Positions 1 through 9,071 of a DNA stretch of 21,398 nt are shown here, piece after piece. The position numbers and the translations under genes were made by a program. The notes below the pieces were generated by a model, which saw only the letters and a list, made by a program, of their open reading frames with translations, searched no databases and was not told the DNA's origin. Position 1 is the stretch's first letter; each line of letters starts with the position of its first letter. Source of the DNA: a bacterium (GTDB lineage: Bacteria > Chlamydiota > Chlamydiia > Chlamydiales > SM23-39); assembly GCA_021818045.1 (NCBI GenBank), contig JAKAFF010000004.1, forward strand, positions 1-21,398, written 5' to 3'.

Positions 1-37
1 GTAAGTGACCCAATATTAAAAATATAGGGTCACTTAC
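1..37. terminator. Strong hairpin, possible terminator of the leftward genes
   Basis: Bases 1-11 (GTAAGTGACCC) and 27-37 (GGGTCACTTAC) are perfect inverted repeats. After one mismatch the stem continues through 13-17 and 21-25, leaving a three-base loop. The hairpin lies about 50 bases after the stop of the leftward aspartic protease gene, a sensible place for a leftward terminator. The U-tract would fall left of base 1, outside the window, so this cannot be confirmed. It could also be part of a longer repeat cut by the window edge. Confidence 0.5.
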
Positions 38-50
38 GATAGGCAAATTC

Positions 51-97
51 CGCCAGCTTTCGCGTTGCCCAAAACCAACTTTTGAATTCATTTGTGT
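51..97 (+). repeat. Half-copy of the dispersed palindromic repeat (right half)
   Basis: These 47 bases match 17864-17910 of the intact copy with one difference (T at 87 where the intact copy has C). They hold the complete right arm (75-97) and most of the central loop; the left arm is missing. The TGA stop and last codons of the leftward aspartic protease gene lie inside the arm. Read on the minus strand it also matches 1561-1604, so the two half-copies form inverted repeats around 98-1560. Confidence 0.85.
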
Positions 98-1047
98 ATA
101 TTAGAGCTTGAGGAAAAACATTCCTCGGACTTCCCGAGATATAGCCTTTTATTTTGAAAGTCAATGTATGCAGTATGATTTTTCAAGAAATCCATCCCAA
201 TAATGCCATCAATACTTTCTAATACAGAACCCATTTCAACAAGCAAGAGATCTATACCTCCAAAATCTTTTTCGCCGAATAAAAATTTCGAAGAATGATA
301 TGAATAAAACCCTGGTCTCCATTCTTCGCAATTGACTCCTTGCGCAACTGTGGATTTCAGTGCGCTTTTAGTCGACCCTGTGTCGAGTAAAAATTTTTTA
401 ACCCCCAAATCGGTATCTATGCGAACGACAATCCCAGTAGCCTCATCGAGTTCGAAAGGAACCCATACAAATTTTGTCATGAGATATCCGTCTTTTTTTC
501 TATCCGTTAAATGGCAACAGACGAACACCAAAGAACGATGAAAATCTAAAAACAAGTTTGCCCGCACATCTGTGAATAACTTTCTCCCAATTCTGCCAGG
601 CTTATCCTGTGCCGCTTCATCTTTGCTAATTCCAGATGCATCATATAAAACCGCACCCTTGGCTAAAAAATCATTTCCTTCATCAATTGCTTCAATATTT
701 TTCAGTGCCATGTTTTTAATATTCAGATTCCGCAATAAATAAACCGGCAACACATATTCATTTCCTTTTATATCAAAACGCTTTGTCGTTCTAAGAAAAC
801 TTTTCTGGATGTTATTCAGAATTTCAGTCCTTAAAGTAAGGCGAGAAGAAGATCCTAAATCAATCATTAGAGGATACTTTTTCCCTTCTATCACTACCTC
901 TGTCCGCGGTTGATTAGTATACGGAATAAAATCTATCGGAAGTTTAGTTTCATAATGACCTTTGTGCAGCAAAGAATAGAATAAAAAAACACCAACAATG
1001 AGAAGAAGGGTGGCATACAGAAGAATCTTCTTTTGCATAGCTGTCAA
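88..1047 (-). CDS. Membrane-anchored two-lobe aspartic protease (retropepsin-like fold)
   Basis: A 319-aa protein with a short cytoplasmic start, one hydrophobic segment (about residues 7-27) and a large body expected in the periplasm. It has two aspartic protease signatures: DLGS at 63-66 and DTGS at 222-225. Each is followed by an IG-x-x-F/L and a DF strand motif (IGRKLF at 153, IGMDFL at 283), so each half looks like one retropepsin lobe and the protein is probably an internal duplication acting as a monomer. The track start is a TTG, but AAGGA sits seven bases before it; an ATG three codons later has no good ribosome site. It lies 34 bases after the 125-aa gene and is probably co-transcribed. 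Hand counts of several 60-base lines give about one third G+C, against roughly half in recD/recB, suggesting a different origin. The C-terminal codons come from a dispersed repeat. Substrate unknown. Confidence 0.8.
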   Translation of the reverse strand: MTAMQKKILLYATLLLIVGVFLFYSLLHKGHYETKLPIDFIPYTNQPRTEVVIEGKKYPLMIDLGSSSRLTLRTEILNNIQKSFLRTTKRFDIKGNEYVLPVYLLRNLNIKNMALKNIEAIDEGNDFLAKGAVLYDASGISKDEAAQDKPGRIGRKLFTDVRANLFLDFHRSLVFVCCHLTDRKKDGYLMTKFVWVPFELDEATGIVVRIDTDLGVKKFLLDTGSTKSALKSTVAQGVNCEEWRPGFYSYHSSKFLFGEKDFGGIDLLLVEMGSVLESIDGIIGMDFLKNHTAYIDFQNKRLYLGKSEECFSSSSNIHK

Positions 1048-1081
1048 GAATCGATCCTTCCAATGATGTCAATACACATTA

Positions 1082-1459
1082 TTAAAAGTCTCGTTCATAC
1101 TTAATTTCAAACGTGACCTCTCCAGACACTTCACCTTGAGCATCCCTTTCACCAGACAAATCAATCTCGAATGTAGTTTTGCTACCGTCATCGCCCTTAT
1201 GGCTAATGTGGCCTTCTACCTCAACACTTGAATTTCCCTCCGTGTCAGCCCCTCCTTTCACAGAACCACCAACCGAGCTGCAAAGCAAAACTGAAGGTTG
1301 AGAACTAACTCCTAGCGATAAATACCTTGCCCACAGATCACCTTCCTGGATATCTATGACGGTAACCTCTCTAAAACCCAAGAGACCTTGATTCGATGGA
1401 ATTGCCTCATATTTGTCCTCATAATGATCCCCGAAGCAAGAAATGCCTTCAATCGACAT
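1082..1459 (-). CDS. Hypothetical 125-aa protein, beta-rich, upstream of the aspartic protease
   Basis: I do not recognise this family. The ATG has a good ribosome site (AGGGGG, six bases upstream). There is no signal peptide and no membrane segment. The second half alternates polar and hydrophobic residues (SVEVEGHIS, TTFEIDLSG, GEVTFEIKYE), typical of antiparallel beta strands, and is rich in Gly, Glu and Asp. The first half has few features apart from two Cys residues. It ends 34 bases before the aspartic protease start, and both genes lie between inverted half-copies of the palindromic repeat, so they may form a two-gene unit. A role as substrate, inhibitor or partner of the protease is only a guess from position. 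Confidence 0.6.
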   Translation of the reverse strand: MSIEGISCFGDHYEDKYEAIPSNQGLLGFREVTVIDIQEGDLWARYLSLGVSSQPSVLLCSSVGGSVKGGADTEGNSSVEVEGHISHKGDDGSKTTFEIDLSGERDAQGEVSGEVTFEIKYERDF

Positions 1460-1560
1460 ACGAATCCCCCTGTTTTTTGAATGGTTGCAGCAAAAATTAG
1501 CGAAAGCAATTCTAACTTTTGCTTAGTTTGAAGAAAAGTTTTTTGTTTACACCGCAACAC

Positions 1561-1604
1561 ACACAAATGAGTTCAAAAGTTGGATTTTCGGCTACGCTAA
1601 AGCT
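1561..1604 (+). repeat. Half-copy of the dispersed palindromic repeat (left half)
   Basis: Bases 1561-1597 match 17830-17866 of the intact copy with one difference. The whole left arm (1561-1583) is present. After 1597 the sequence (TAAAGCTT) is closer to the inverted right half than to the left half. It begins three to five bases beyond the recD stop codon on the minus strand and forms an inverted pair with 51-97. Confidence 0.85.
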
Positions 1605-1608
1605 TCTA

Positions 1609-3087
1609 TCATGAACGGGTATAGCGCTCTGTAAAGCCGGAGACTTTGCGAGATCGCTTCGATAGCATTTCCCGCAAGGTGTCCTCTTGCCCTACGATCT
1701 CCACTTGATGCTTCGCTCGAGTGACCGCCGTATATAGCGCCTCTTTCCCAAAAGACTCGCTCCCCGGAGGCAGCAGTGCAATCACATGATCGAATTCGCT
1801 TCCTTGGCTTTTATGAATCGACAAACAAAATGCTACTTCATAAGGTGGTAGAGCTGCGTAAGGGACTGTTTGAGGAAAATAGGCAGTGCCATCTTGTAAA
1901 AAAACCCCACCCCGGCTTTTCCCAATCAGCACGCCGCACGTCCCGTTGTATAACTCCTGACGGATATCATTTGTCGTAACCATAATAGGGATCACCCACC
2001 ACTGCCCAGGACGAATATGCCGCCCCGCCTCTTGTACAATCTGTTGATTCAATGCATCGATCCCAAAGGGCCCTTGCCGCAAGGCCCCAAGCACCCTCAA
2101 TCGATGTAAATTTGCAAGACACTCTTCAGGATTGGGCTCTTGCCAAAAGCAAATGGGTTGCATGATTTCGAATAAACGCTTGGCCAAGGAAGCATCTAAA
2201 GCCAAATCCTGCCGATACATCCCGTCAAAATCAAACTCTCCTCGATTGACCATTTGCGCACATCGCTGTAGCTTCAGGCAAGAGGTGCGCTTAGACTCTT
2301 TGAGAAATAAGCCAAAAAGTTCCGCCATTTCCGCAAACAAACTGCCCGCTTCCACAGGAGGCAGTTGATCTGGATCTCCCAATAAAATCAGGCGAGTATC
2401 GCTCGGCGTCGCATCCAACAATTGCGCTAAAAGAACAACATCAATCATCGATGCTTCATCGACAATCACTAGATCGGCGTCGATTTTGCGCTTTGAAGAG
2501 AGTCGATACTCCCCCGGCGATAAGCGCAGTAAGCGATGTATTGTCTGCGCTTCGAAATCAACGCCTGGGATGGTCATAATTCCTGCATGTAAATGCATGG
2601 CAGCTTTGCCCGTCGGCGCACTGAGCGCCACCTTGTAGCGCTCTTTTTTACAAGAAGCTGCAAGCAATTTGACTAACTGTGCAGCTGTAAAGGTTTTACC
2701 TGTTCCTGGCCCCCCACAAATGAGGGCAAAGCGCCTTTTCAATGCGTGATGCACCACCTCGCGCTGACCTGCTAACAGGGGGGATTGCTCCAAAAGCACC
2801 AAAAAGCGCTCCTCATCGTAATCAGAATGGTTCAAAGTTGCGCTCAATCGCGATACTTCTGCCAAAATTTTGGTTTCCAAATCCCAATTGCGCCGCAAAT
2901 AATATCGATCCCCATCTTGCACGACGGCCCCATTTAAAGAGGCAATGGACACGGGCGAAATTTCTGATGTTTTCCAACATAAGTGCCCTTGTCGAGACAC
3001 CTCCATTAGCTGCATCAAAAACTGAGCGCGTGGCTCTGAATAATCATCTTGCAAAAGAGTGCGTGCGAAAAATTGTTCTAAAATCAT
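1609..3087 (-). CDS. recD: RecBCD enzyme subunit RecD (5'-3' helicase)
   Basis: A 492-aa superfamily 1B helicase, the fast 5'-3' motor of RecBCD, which processes double-strand ends for recombination. Visible motifs in order: Walker A GGPGTGKT (125-132), a SAPTGKA motif Ia (156-162), Walker B VIVDEAS (207-213), motif III GDPDQLPPVEAGSLF (237-251), motif V IHKSQGSEFD (424-433) and motif VI YTAVTRAK (452-459). All ATPase residues are present. It is shorter than E. coli RecD (608 aa), mainly in the N-terminal domain and middle. The ATG overlaps the recB stop as ATGA, so translation is coupled and start choice is secure. It is last in the recC-recB-recD operon; the palindromic repeat follows the stop at once. 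Confidence 0.95.
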   Translation of the reverse strand: MILEQFFARTLLQDDYSEPRAQFLMQLMEVSRQGHLCWKTSEISPVSIASLNGAVVQDGDRYYLRRNWDLETKILAEVSRLSATLNHSDYDEERFLVLLEQSPLLAGQREVVHHALKRRFALICGGPGTGKTFTAAQLVKLLAASCKKERYKVALSAPTGKAAMHLHAGIMTIPGVDFEAQTIHRLLRLSPGEYRLSSKRKIDADLVIVDEASMIDVVLLAQLLDATPSDTRLILLGDPDQLPPVEAGSLFAEMAELFGLFLKESKRTSCLKLQRCAQMVNRGEFDFDGMYRQDLALDASLAKRLFEIMQPICFWQEPNPEECLANLHRLRVLGALRQGPFGIDALNQQIVQEAGRHIRPGQWWVIPIMVTTNDIRQELYNGTCGVLIGKSRGGVFLQDGTAYFPQTVPYAALPPYEVAFCLSIHKSQGSEFDHVIALLPPGSESFGKEALYTAVTRAKHQVEIVGQEDTLREMLSKRSRKVSGFTERYTRS

Positions 3088-6000
3088 GCGCTGAAATCCT
3101 TAAAAAGCACCTGGCCTCCTCTGACAAATAGGTAAAATGCCCCGCCCAAAGGAAGCGTAAAGTGTCTGCGAATTGCCTCTGCGTAAAGATCTGCTTGCAA
3201 CCAATAGTCATGCAAGGTCATGACCTCTCGAAGCCGCTCTGGGGTATATTCCTCCATCCAGTTCGTTTTCCAATCGACAAAGTAGACCTTGCCCCGTATA
3301 CAAAATATCAGATCGATAAATCCTTTGATGAAATGAGGAGAGGAGGAGAACAAAAATTCCACTTCTACTTGTACTTGACCACAGGTTAACTCGCTTAAAG
3401 AAAAAAACTCCCCATCTGCTTGCAAAGGCAAAGTCATGGTGTGCCGGACCATCTCTTGAATCGCCGCTATCCATTGCGACAAAGCAGTACCTTGCAGTTT
3501 TTCTGCAACCAGCACATCCATCGCCACTGGATCGCGCCAAATCGCCTCTTTGGATTGAAAAAGCGCCTGAAAAATTTGATGGATGATCAATCCCGTTTCT
3601 ACACCCCGCGGCATCGCTTGCAAGGTGAGCGCTTGCACATCTACGCTTGGCTTATAAGACACATCTTCCTCCACTTGCACGTTTGCAAGTGTCGTAAATG
3701 AGGAGAGATAGCAGGGTGTAGCCGCAGCAGGAATTAAAGAGGGCCCAGCCGTTGCAACTGGTATATCGGGTCTTGGCGTATCTAACAAGATGGGATCTAC
3801 GATGCGCTCTACAGTAATTGCTTCCGTTTGCGCTAAACGAGTCAAAAAGGTTTCCACCGGCTCGCCCAACTGCTGACAAAAAAGAGTCATGGGGGAGTGC
3901 GTCCCTTTTTTAGCAATCGTATGGATGCGCTCTTCATCTTCGGAAAAGTCCTCTTCTTGTAGCGGCTCTGTAAGTGTTAAATCGATCGGTACGTAGAGCC
4001 TTTTCTTAGCTCGCGTCAAAGCAACGTACAGCTGTCTTAATTTTTCCGCATCAAATTCGGAAGAGTCCTCTTCTACCTCAGGTGTGCGAGACGCCACTCC
4101 TAAGGCAAATACCACCTCAAACTCTAATCCTTTGCTGTTGTGTAGCGTCATAATCTGGATTGCATCATCATCCACTTCCATGCGACGCCGTCCTCCCTCT
4201 TCTACTGTGAGCGTCTGCAAAGTATCCAAGTAACGGACCAACCCAAGAAAAGAGAACCCCTCCCGCTTTTCCCAAGCAAAAAGATGCTCAAAAATATGCA
4301 AGATATCGGCACAGTGAGGACTCGTCTCAAAAACCGCTCTCATGGCCCTGGCCAACGCAACCAGCCCTCCTGTATCTAACAACCTCTTGTACTCTGTAAA
4401 GGAAAGAAGATGTCCGCTGCCAAGGGGACCGTGCATGACTACTTGAGTCTTGCTTGCATCGCGAGGCGAATCAATGGCATCAAACAACTCCCTGACTGCC
4501 AAAAAAGCTACAGTCTCACCTAAAGGGACATGACTGCGCGCCACTGCAGCAAGTCCCCTGGCCTTACATAGCGTAAGCGCTTTTTCTGCCTGATAGCGAT
4601 CCTTCACCAAAAGCGCACACCGCCGCAAGTTTAATCGCTCGATTTCTGCAATCGCATAGGGTAAAAAAATCTGATCAAAGCCCCCTTCCCCTAAATAGAA
4701 GTGGATGGCCCCCTTCCCATCATCTAGCCCCTCTACTTCCACTCCCGCTTGCACCGGGAAATAGGGGAGCGATCGGTTCAGTTTTGGCAATTGGAGCCAA
4801 TCGCGATCAAATAAAGCATTCAGCGCAGAAACTAACGGCTTAGAAGAGCGATAATTGGTGTCCAAGCGATATACCCGATCTTCTCCCATCCAGTCGCGAG
4901 CTTGCAAATAGGTGTATACATCCGCTTTCCGAAAACGATAAATCGATTGCTTAGGATCCCCCACAAAGTAGAGAGCTTTCATGGGCTTTTCCAAAAAAAG
5001 GCGCTGAAAAATCTCCCACTGCACAGCATCCGTATCTTGAAACTCATCGACAATCGCAACGAGGTACTTATCTCTGACTTGCTCAGCAAATGAATCGTTT
5101 TGCAAAGCCTTTAGCATCTGAGATAAAATCGCATCCGGATTGAAGTACTCTTCTTGTGCTAAAATTTTCTCTGCAATCGGCTGCCAAGCAGCTTGTAAAA
5201 CAGGAAACACTTTTTGTTGCAGTAGCGGCTGGATCACTTTTGCCCGCTCGAAAAATCCCGGATAATGCAACGACGTGATCTCTTTTAAGCGCACCTTTTG
5301 ATTGGCTGGATCTAAAAACCGAAATAAAGAGCCTTTTTGCTGCAACAATACACGCATGGACTGGGGGTCGTCGATCGACGCCAACGCACGCACCTGCGCT
5401 TCAAAATCCCCCTTCAATGCCTTATAATTCACCCGCAGGGCCGCAAAATCTTCCAACAGCAAATCCGCTTCAACCGCATGTAAAGCAGCTTTACATCGTG
5501 CATGTAAAACGGCGAAAGAATCGGCTTGCCCTTTCAACGGCCTGTTGAGGAGCGCTTGAGCGATCGCCTCCACGGAGTTAAGCCGCGTATTTTTGGCATT
5601 GTACAAAAGGGACATCTGCTCTGGGCACAGCAAATCAGAATCGATCCCATACTCTAGAAAGTCGATAGCAGCTGTTTTCAGTTTTGCAGGAACCGTTTGT
5701 TCCGCATCGGGGTCGGCGATAGAGCCTATATGCAATTCAAATGCAAATTCGCTCAAAATGCGGTAACAAAATCCATGGATTGTGTAGATCTGACACCGAT
5801 CAAATCCTGCTAGTGCATCTCGTAAGCTGCGTATGGCATCAATAGAGCCGAGATGAGGTTGCAAATAGGGCCAAGAGGTCTCTTTGTTTTGGATCTGTTC
5901 TAGAGCTTTTTCGAGATTGGCCCGAATACGCGCTTTTAATTCCCGGGCGGCTGCCCGAGTAAATGTGATGGCAAGAATTTGCTCCACTTCAATCGATTCT

Positions 6001-6119
6001 AAAATAGAGCGCACATAGACGTGCTCCATAGAAAACGTCTTGCCTGTACCTGCAGAAGCTTCTAGTAAATGCTGTCCGAATAGGGGACAATCTAAAGCCA
6101 GACAATCAAACGATTTCAC
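3084..6119 (-). CDS. recB: RecBCD enzyme subunit RecB (helicase-nuclease)
   Basis: An SF1A 3'-5' helicase fused to the RecB nuclease. With the start chosen here it has 1011 residues (E. coli 1180). Helicase motifs: Walker A ASAGTGKT (21-28), ITFTRAAARE (51-60), Walker B VDEFQDTD (from 357), GDPKQSIYRFR, LDTNYRSS, MTLHNSKGLEFE and YVALTRAKK. The nuclease site is intact: H847, D936, D949 and K951 in FIDLIF and VDWKTN. The 13-residue spacing between the two Asp and the D-x-K match E. coli D1067, D1080 and K1082. I start at GTG 6119, which has AGGA upstream, begins KSFDCLALD and overlaps recC by 14 bases. The open frame runs on to a TTG at 6158, but that would add 13 residues with no ribosome site. 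Confidence 0.95.
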   Translation of the reverse strand: MKSFDCLALDCPLFGQHLLEASAGTGKTFSMEHVYVRSILESIEVEQILAITFTRAAARELKARIRANLEKALEQIQNKETSWPYLQPHLGSIDAIRSLRDALAGFDRCQIYTIHGFCYRILSEFAFELHIGSIADPDAEQTVPAKLKTAAIDFLEYGIDSDLLCPEQMSLLYNAKNTRLNSVEAIAQALLNRPLKGQADSFAVLHARCKAALHAVEADLLLEDFAALRVNYKALKGDFEAQVRALASIDDPQSMRVLLQQKGSLFRFLDPANQKVRLKEITSLHYPGFFERAKVIQPLLQQKVFPVLQAAWQPIAEKILAQEEYFNPDAILSQMLKALQNDSFAEQVRDKYLVAIVDEFQDTDAVQWEIFQRLFLEKPMKALYFVGDPKQSIYRFRKADVYTYLQARDWMGEDRVYRLDTNYRSSKPLVSALNALFDRDWLQLPKLNRSLPYFPVQAGVEVEGLDDGKGAIHFYLGEGGFDQIFLPYAIAEIERLNLRRCALLVKDRYQAEKALTLCKARGLAAVARSHVPLGETVAFLAVRELFDAIDSPRDASKTQVVMHGPLGSGHLLSFTEYKRLLDTGGLVALARAMRAVFETSPHCADILHIFEHLFAWEKREGFSFLGLVRYLDTLQTLTVEEGGRRRMEVDDDAIQIMTLHNSKGLEFEVVFALGVASRTPEVEEDSSEFDAEKLRQLYVALTRAKKRLYVPIDLTLTEPLQEEDFSEDEERIHTIAKKGTHSPMTLFCQQLGEPVETFLTRLAQTEAITVERIVDPILLDTPRPDIPVATAGPSLIPAAATPCYLSSFTTLANVQVEEDVSYKPSVDVQALTLQAMPRGVETGLIIHQIFQALFQSKEAIWRDPVAMDVLVAEKLQGTALSQWIAAIQEMVRHTMTLPLQADGEFFSLSELTCGQVQVEVEFLFSSSPHFIKGFIDLIFCIRGKVYFVDWKTNWMEEYTPERLREVMTLHDYWLQADLYAEAIRRHFTLPLGGAFYLFVRGGQVLFKDFSA

Positions 6120-8991
6120 TTTTCTTCCTCGTTGGATATAGCGCAACCAAATGAGCAAATGTCTCTTTCAAATAGGGCCCCCACGTCTGTACGATTTCCT
6201 CTGCACTCGGCATTTCTGCTCGCGCGCAAACCCAATTGCAAGCGGGATCTTTTCTTTGGCCAAATCGATTTGCAAAATCTAAAGAGCTTTTGCGCAAAAG
6301 TGCATCGGCCCAATCGTGCAGCAAAGGAGATGGAGTGGTGCATCCCAAAAAGTAATACTCGAGAAATGCTCGCAAACTCTGACGCGCATCGATAAACTCT
6401 TTCACCTTACCAGAACGAAGCATCCACACCCGTGAAGAGCCAAACACAAGAGCTGCAACGAGCGCCTCGGGCCACGCCTTCAACAAACCCGGCGCCTTAT
6501 CTTCATAAGTGCAAATGAATCCTTGCTCTGAAACAGGGTAGATTTCTCCTACAATGCGTACGCTAAGACCCTCTTCCCATTCGATGATTAAAGGCGGCGC
6601 AACCCAATTGTCCTCCTCCCTATGTTTCGCAGTACAAGACTCTCTTAATATAAGAGAGCTTGGGGTCAATCCCCACTCGCGCAATTGCTGTTGCCACTCA
6701 AATGCCCCTTTTTGGACCTCCAAACGAAGCGCTTCGCCAATCACGCCTTCCGGCAGCACTTCTTCTTGAAACAACTCCTCTTCTGTTTTGCCGAAAGACG
6801 CGCTGATTAGCCGCCCTCTTTGCAAAGGGAAAGAATCTTCCAAAGAATCTTTGAGATACATTCCTTGTGTTTTTTGTAGATAAAATTTCCAAGGATGTCT
6901 TGCAAAAGCTCTCAGTTCTGCAACAGATACACTCACTTCTCCTCGAGGAAGTTCCGGTTTTTGCAAGTTCCCTTTTTGACCAAAGGGAAACTTTTTCGCA
7001 AAAGCTGTAGGCTTAGAGTAATATACGCACCCTTCAATCCCGGTCTCCTTCATCAGTTCTTGCACGACTAAGGAAGGGTGAACCACTTTTCCCTCATCAG
7101 CAGACACATGCCCGTAGCTGATCCGCAAAAACTCTTGGGCCGAAAAAATAGCTTCGAGAAACTGGTAGCGGCCTCGATCGGATCGGTCTGGGATCTGGAT
7201 CTTGTGCCGTTTGATCAAATCTAAAGAAGAGGGCGTCTGTACAGGCGGAAAACTCTCCTCATCCATCCCAATGAGAAAAACCGCTTTTGCGGGAAGCAAA
7301 GAGCCTTCCGAAAGAGAGGCAAATCGCACCGCGTGCAAATGGGTTCCATGAATTTGCGAAAAAGCAGGACGCTCTACAAGCTGCTCAATCAAGCCAAAAG
7401 GGACTCTAATGCCCGATCGATCCGCTCGCATCTCTTGTAAAAGCGCTATAAATAGGTCATACGCTGCTGCATCTGCCGCATTATGTACATCCACCAAAAG
7501 AAACTTTTCCGCGACCATCTTTAGTAAATCGGCCCACTCTATGAGTGTTTTTTCCCCTGCAGTGCAAATCTGTTGCAAAGCGCTTACTACGTCGATCAAT
7601 TCTTCTAACCGATCGGGATGCACCTGCATTTGCGTTAAATAGACGACTGAGTCCAAAAGACACCGCAAGCCATCTTCCCAAGTCCCTGCTCCTTCGCATT
7701 GCGCACCCACTGATTGTGCTAAGATTTGTCCCTTGTGCGCTGCATTGATGCCCCATCGAATCTTAGCATGCGCAATCCACCGTTTCCACTCATCAATGCA
7801 GGCCTCATCCCAACCCCGTTTTTTGAAAAACGCAGGAGTTTCAAATAGGGCTATTACCTCTTGCGCATCCCAACGCCCTGCACTCAAACGCAGACACCGC
7901 AGCAGTCCTTGTCGAAACGAACTTTGCAAAGCAATATCTACTCCCCAAATGCGATAGGGAACGTCTGCAAATACATATTCGATTAAAGGAACATAAGGGC
8001 TGATGTTTGGCGCCATTACAGAAATGTCACTGTAGGGAAGATTCAAACGGATGATCTCTTCTCGCAAGCACTCTATCTCTTTTAACTTAGAAGAGCCTGT
8101 GAGAAAAAGTTTTATCGAGTCGTCTTTTGTTTTGAGCGTGGATTGCAAATAGAGCATATCGGATTGCAGAGTGCTCAATAAAGAATTTGCCCGAGAAAGG
8201 GGATAAGCCTCATCCACTTGCAAATCTATTTTGTCTAAAATTTGCAAAGTCCCCCTGCCCAATTTCCCCCAATTGGCAAGTAATGGGGGGGCCTCTTCTA
8301 CATATGCGTCGATCTCTTCACAATACTCTTTTGTAACAGCTCTTTTTTTCCACTGCCTATGCAAAGATCGTTTTTCCCGATCTGAGCAAAGATCCCCCCA
8401 GTAGGTGGCGCAAGGGGAAAAGAGGTAGATCGCAAGGCGAGGGGAGCGAAATAAAAATTCCCAATAAACAAGCGCCATCTCATCAATGCCAAAGCAATGG
8501 ATGGGCCCCACCTTCAACTGGGGTAAACTTTGTACCGGCATCTTCCAATGCATGTTGACAAATAGTTCATGTAAAATTGCTGTCTGCCAATCCGCGGCCA
8601 CATTGGGGTCGAATAAAGTAGGAGCATAGTCCCCATAAGCGCTAAACAAAGAGAAAAGTTGCTGGGTCAAAGAAAGATACCGGCTCTGCTTTCCTTCTAA
8701 ATATGCGCTCAATTGGGGATCTTTGGACAAGCGAATTTGGTTGTAAATCTGACAGCGCAATTGCGTAGAAGATCCTGTAAAGGGGCAAAAGGCATCTAAA
8801 GTCACCGCTTTGATCCCCATGACAATGCCCCGTCTTTTAGCTATTTCCAAAAAAAGCCACTTCTTGACTTGCCCGTTGGGAACCAAAATGGTGTGCTCTG
8901 CGAAGGGATCTTTCGTCTCTTGATCGAGCAGCATTACTAACTGATCGACAAGAAGGTCTAAGCGATGACTGAGAAAGAGTTTAGGAACCAT
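6106..8991 (-). CDS. recC: RecBCD enzyme subunit RecC
   Basis: RecC holds the complex together, splits the strands and, in E. coli, recognises Chi. The start MVPKLFLSHRLDLL aligns with E. coli RecC (MLRVYHSNRLDVL), followed by the typical TILVPNGQVKKWL block (34-46). The sequence lacks a working Walker A, as expected for the dead helicase fold of RecC. Near residues 682-705 is the VSVSVAELRAFARHPWKFYL block that opens the inactive RecB-like nuclease domain. Length 961 aa (E. coli 1122). An upstream in-frame ATG at 9018 would add nine residues, but homology favours 8991. First gene of the operon; its stop overlaps the recB start. There is no ptrA between recC and recB, unlike E. coli. Confidence 0.93.
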   Translation of the reverse strand: MVPKLFLSHRLDLLVDQLVMLLDQETKDPFAEHTILVPNGQVKKWLFLEIAKRRGIVMGIKAVTLDAFCPFTGSSTQLRCQIYNQIRLSKDPQLSAYLEGKQSRYLSLTQQLFSLFSAYGDYAPTLFDPNVAADWQTAILHELFVNMHWKMPVQSLPQLKVGPIHCFGIDEMALVYWEFLFRSPRLAIYLFSPCATYWGDLCSDREKRSLHRQWKKRAVTKEYCEEIDAYVEEAPPLLANWGKLGRGTLQILDKIDLQVDEAYPLSRANSLLSTLQSDMLYLQSTLKTKDDSIKLFLTGSSKLKEIECLREEIIRLNLPYSDISVMAPNISPYVPLIEYVFADVPYRIWGVDIALQSSFRQGLLRCLRLSAGRWDAQEVIALFETPAFFKKRGWDEACIDEWKRWIAHAKIRWGINAAHKGQILAQSVGAQCEGAGTWEDGLRCLLDSVVYLTQMQVHPDRLEELIDVVSALQQICTAGEKTLIEWADLLKMVAEKFLLVDVHNAADAAAYDLFIALLQEMRADRSGIRVPFGLIEQLVERPAFSQIHGTHLHAVRFASLSEGSLLPAKAVFLIGMDEESFPPVQTPSSLDLIKRHKIQIPDRSDRGRYQFLEAIFSAQEFLRISYGHVSADEGKVVHPSLVVQELMKETGIEGCVYYSKPTAFAKKFPFGQKGNLQKPELPRGEVSVSVAELRAFARHPWKFYLQKTQGMYLKDSLEDSFPLQRGRLISASFGKTEEELFQEEVLPEGVIGEALRLEVQKGAFEWQQQLREWGLTPSSLILRESCTAKHREEDNWVAPPLIIEWEEGLSVRIVGEIYPVSEQGFICTYEDKAPGLLKAWPEALVAALVFGSSRVWMLRSGKVKEFIDARQSLRAFLEYYFLGCTTPSPLLHDWADALLRKSSLDFANRFGQRKDPACNWVCARAEMPSAEEIVQTWGPYLKETFAHLVALYPTRKKSEIV

Positions 8992-9071
8992 AAGACCGCC
9001 AGTATGACAAATCCCCATTTCCCTGGCAAAAAATGATTGCGCGAGAATGAGACAATGGGTAATTTACAAGT

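Noticed and set aside
1514..1540. AACTTTT...AAAAGTT inverted repeat before the 125-aa gene
   Set aside because: Seven AT-only pairs with a 13-base loop are too weak to call a terminator or operator.
51..1604. Insertion sequence with the half-repeats as ends
   Set aside because: No transposase is encoded between the repeats and no direct target duplication is visible; kept only as a repeat-bounded cassette.
2742..3131. 129-codon open frame on the plus strand
   Set aside because: Lies wholly antisense to recD and the end of recB; composition is that of a shadow frame and no domain is visible.
6119..6158. Longer recB start at the TTG at 6158
   Set aside because: No ribosome site, overlaps recC by 53 bases and adds residues with no match to RecB; the GTG at 6119 has AGGA in place.
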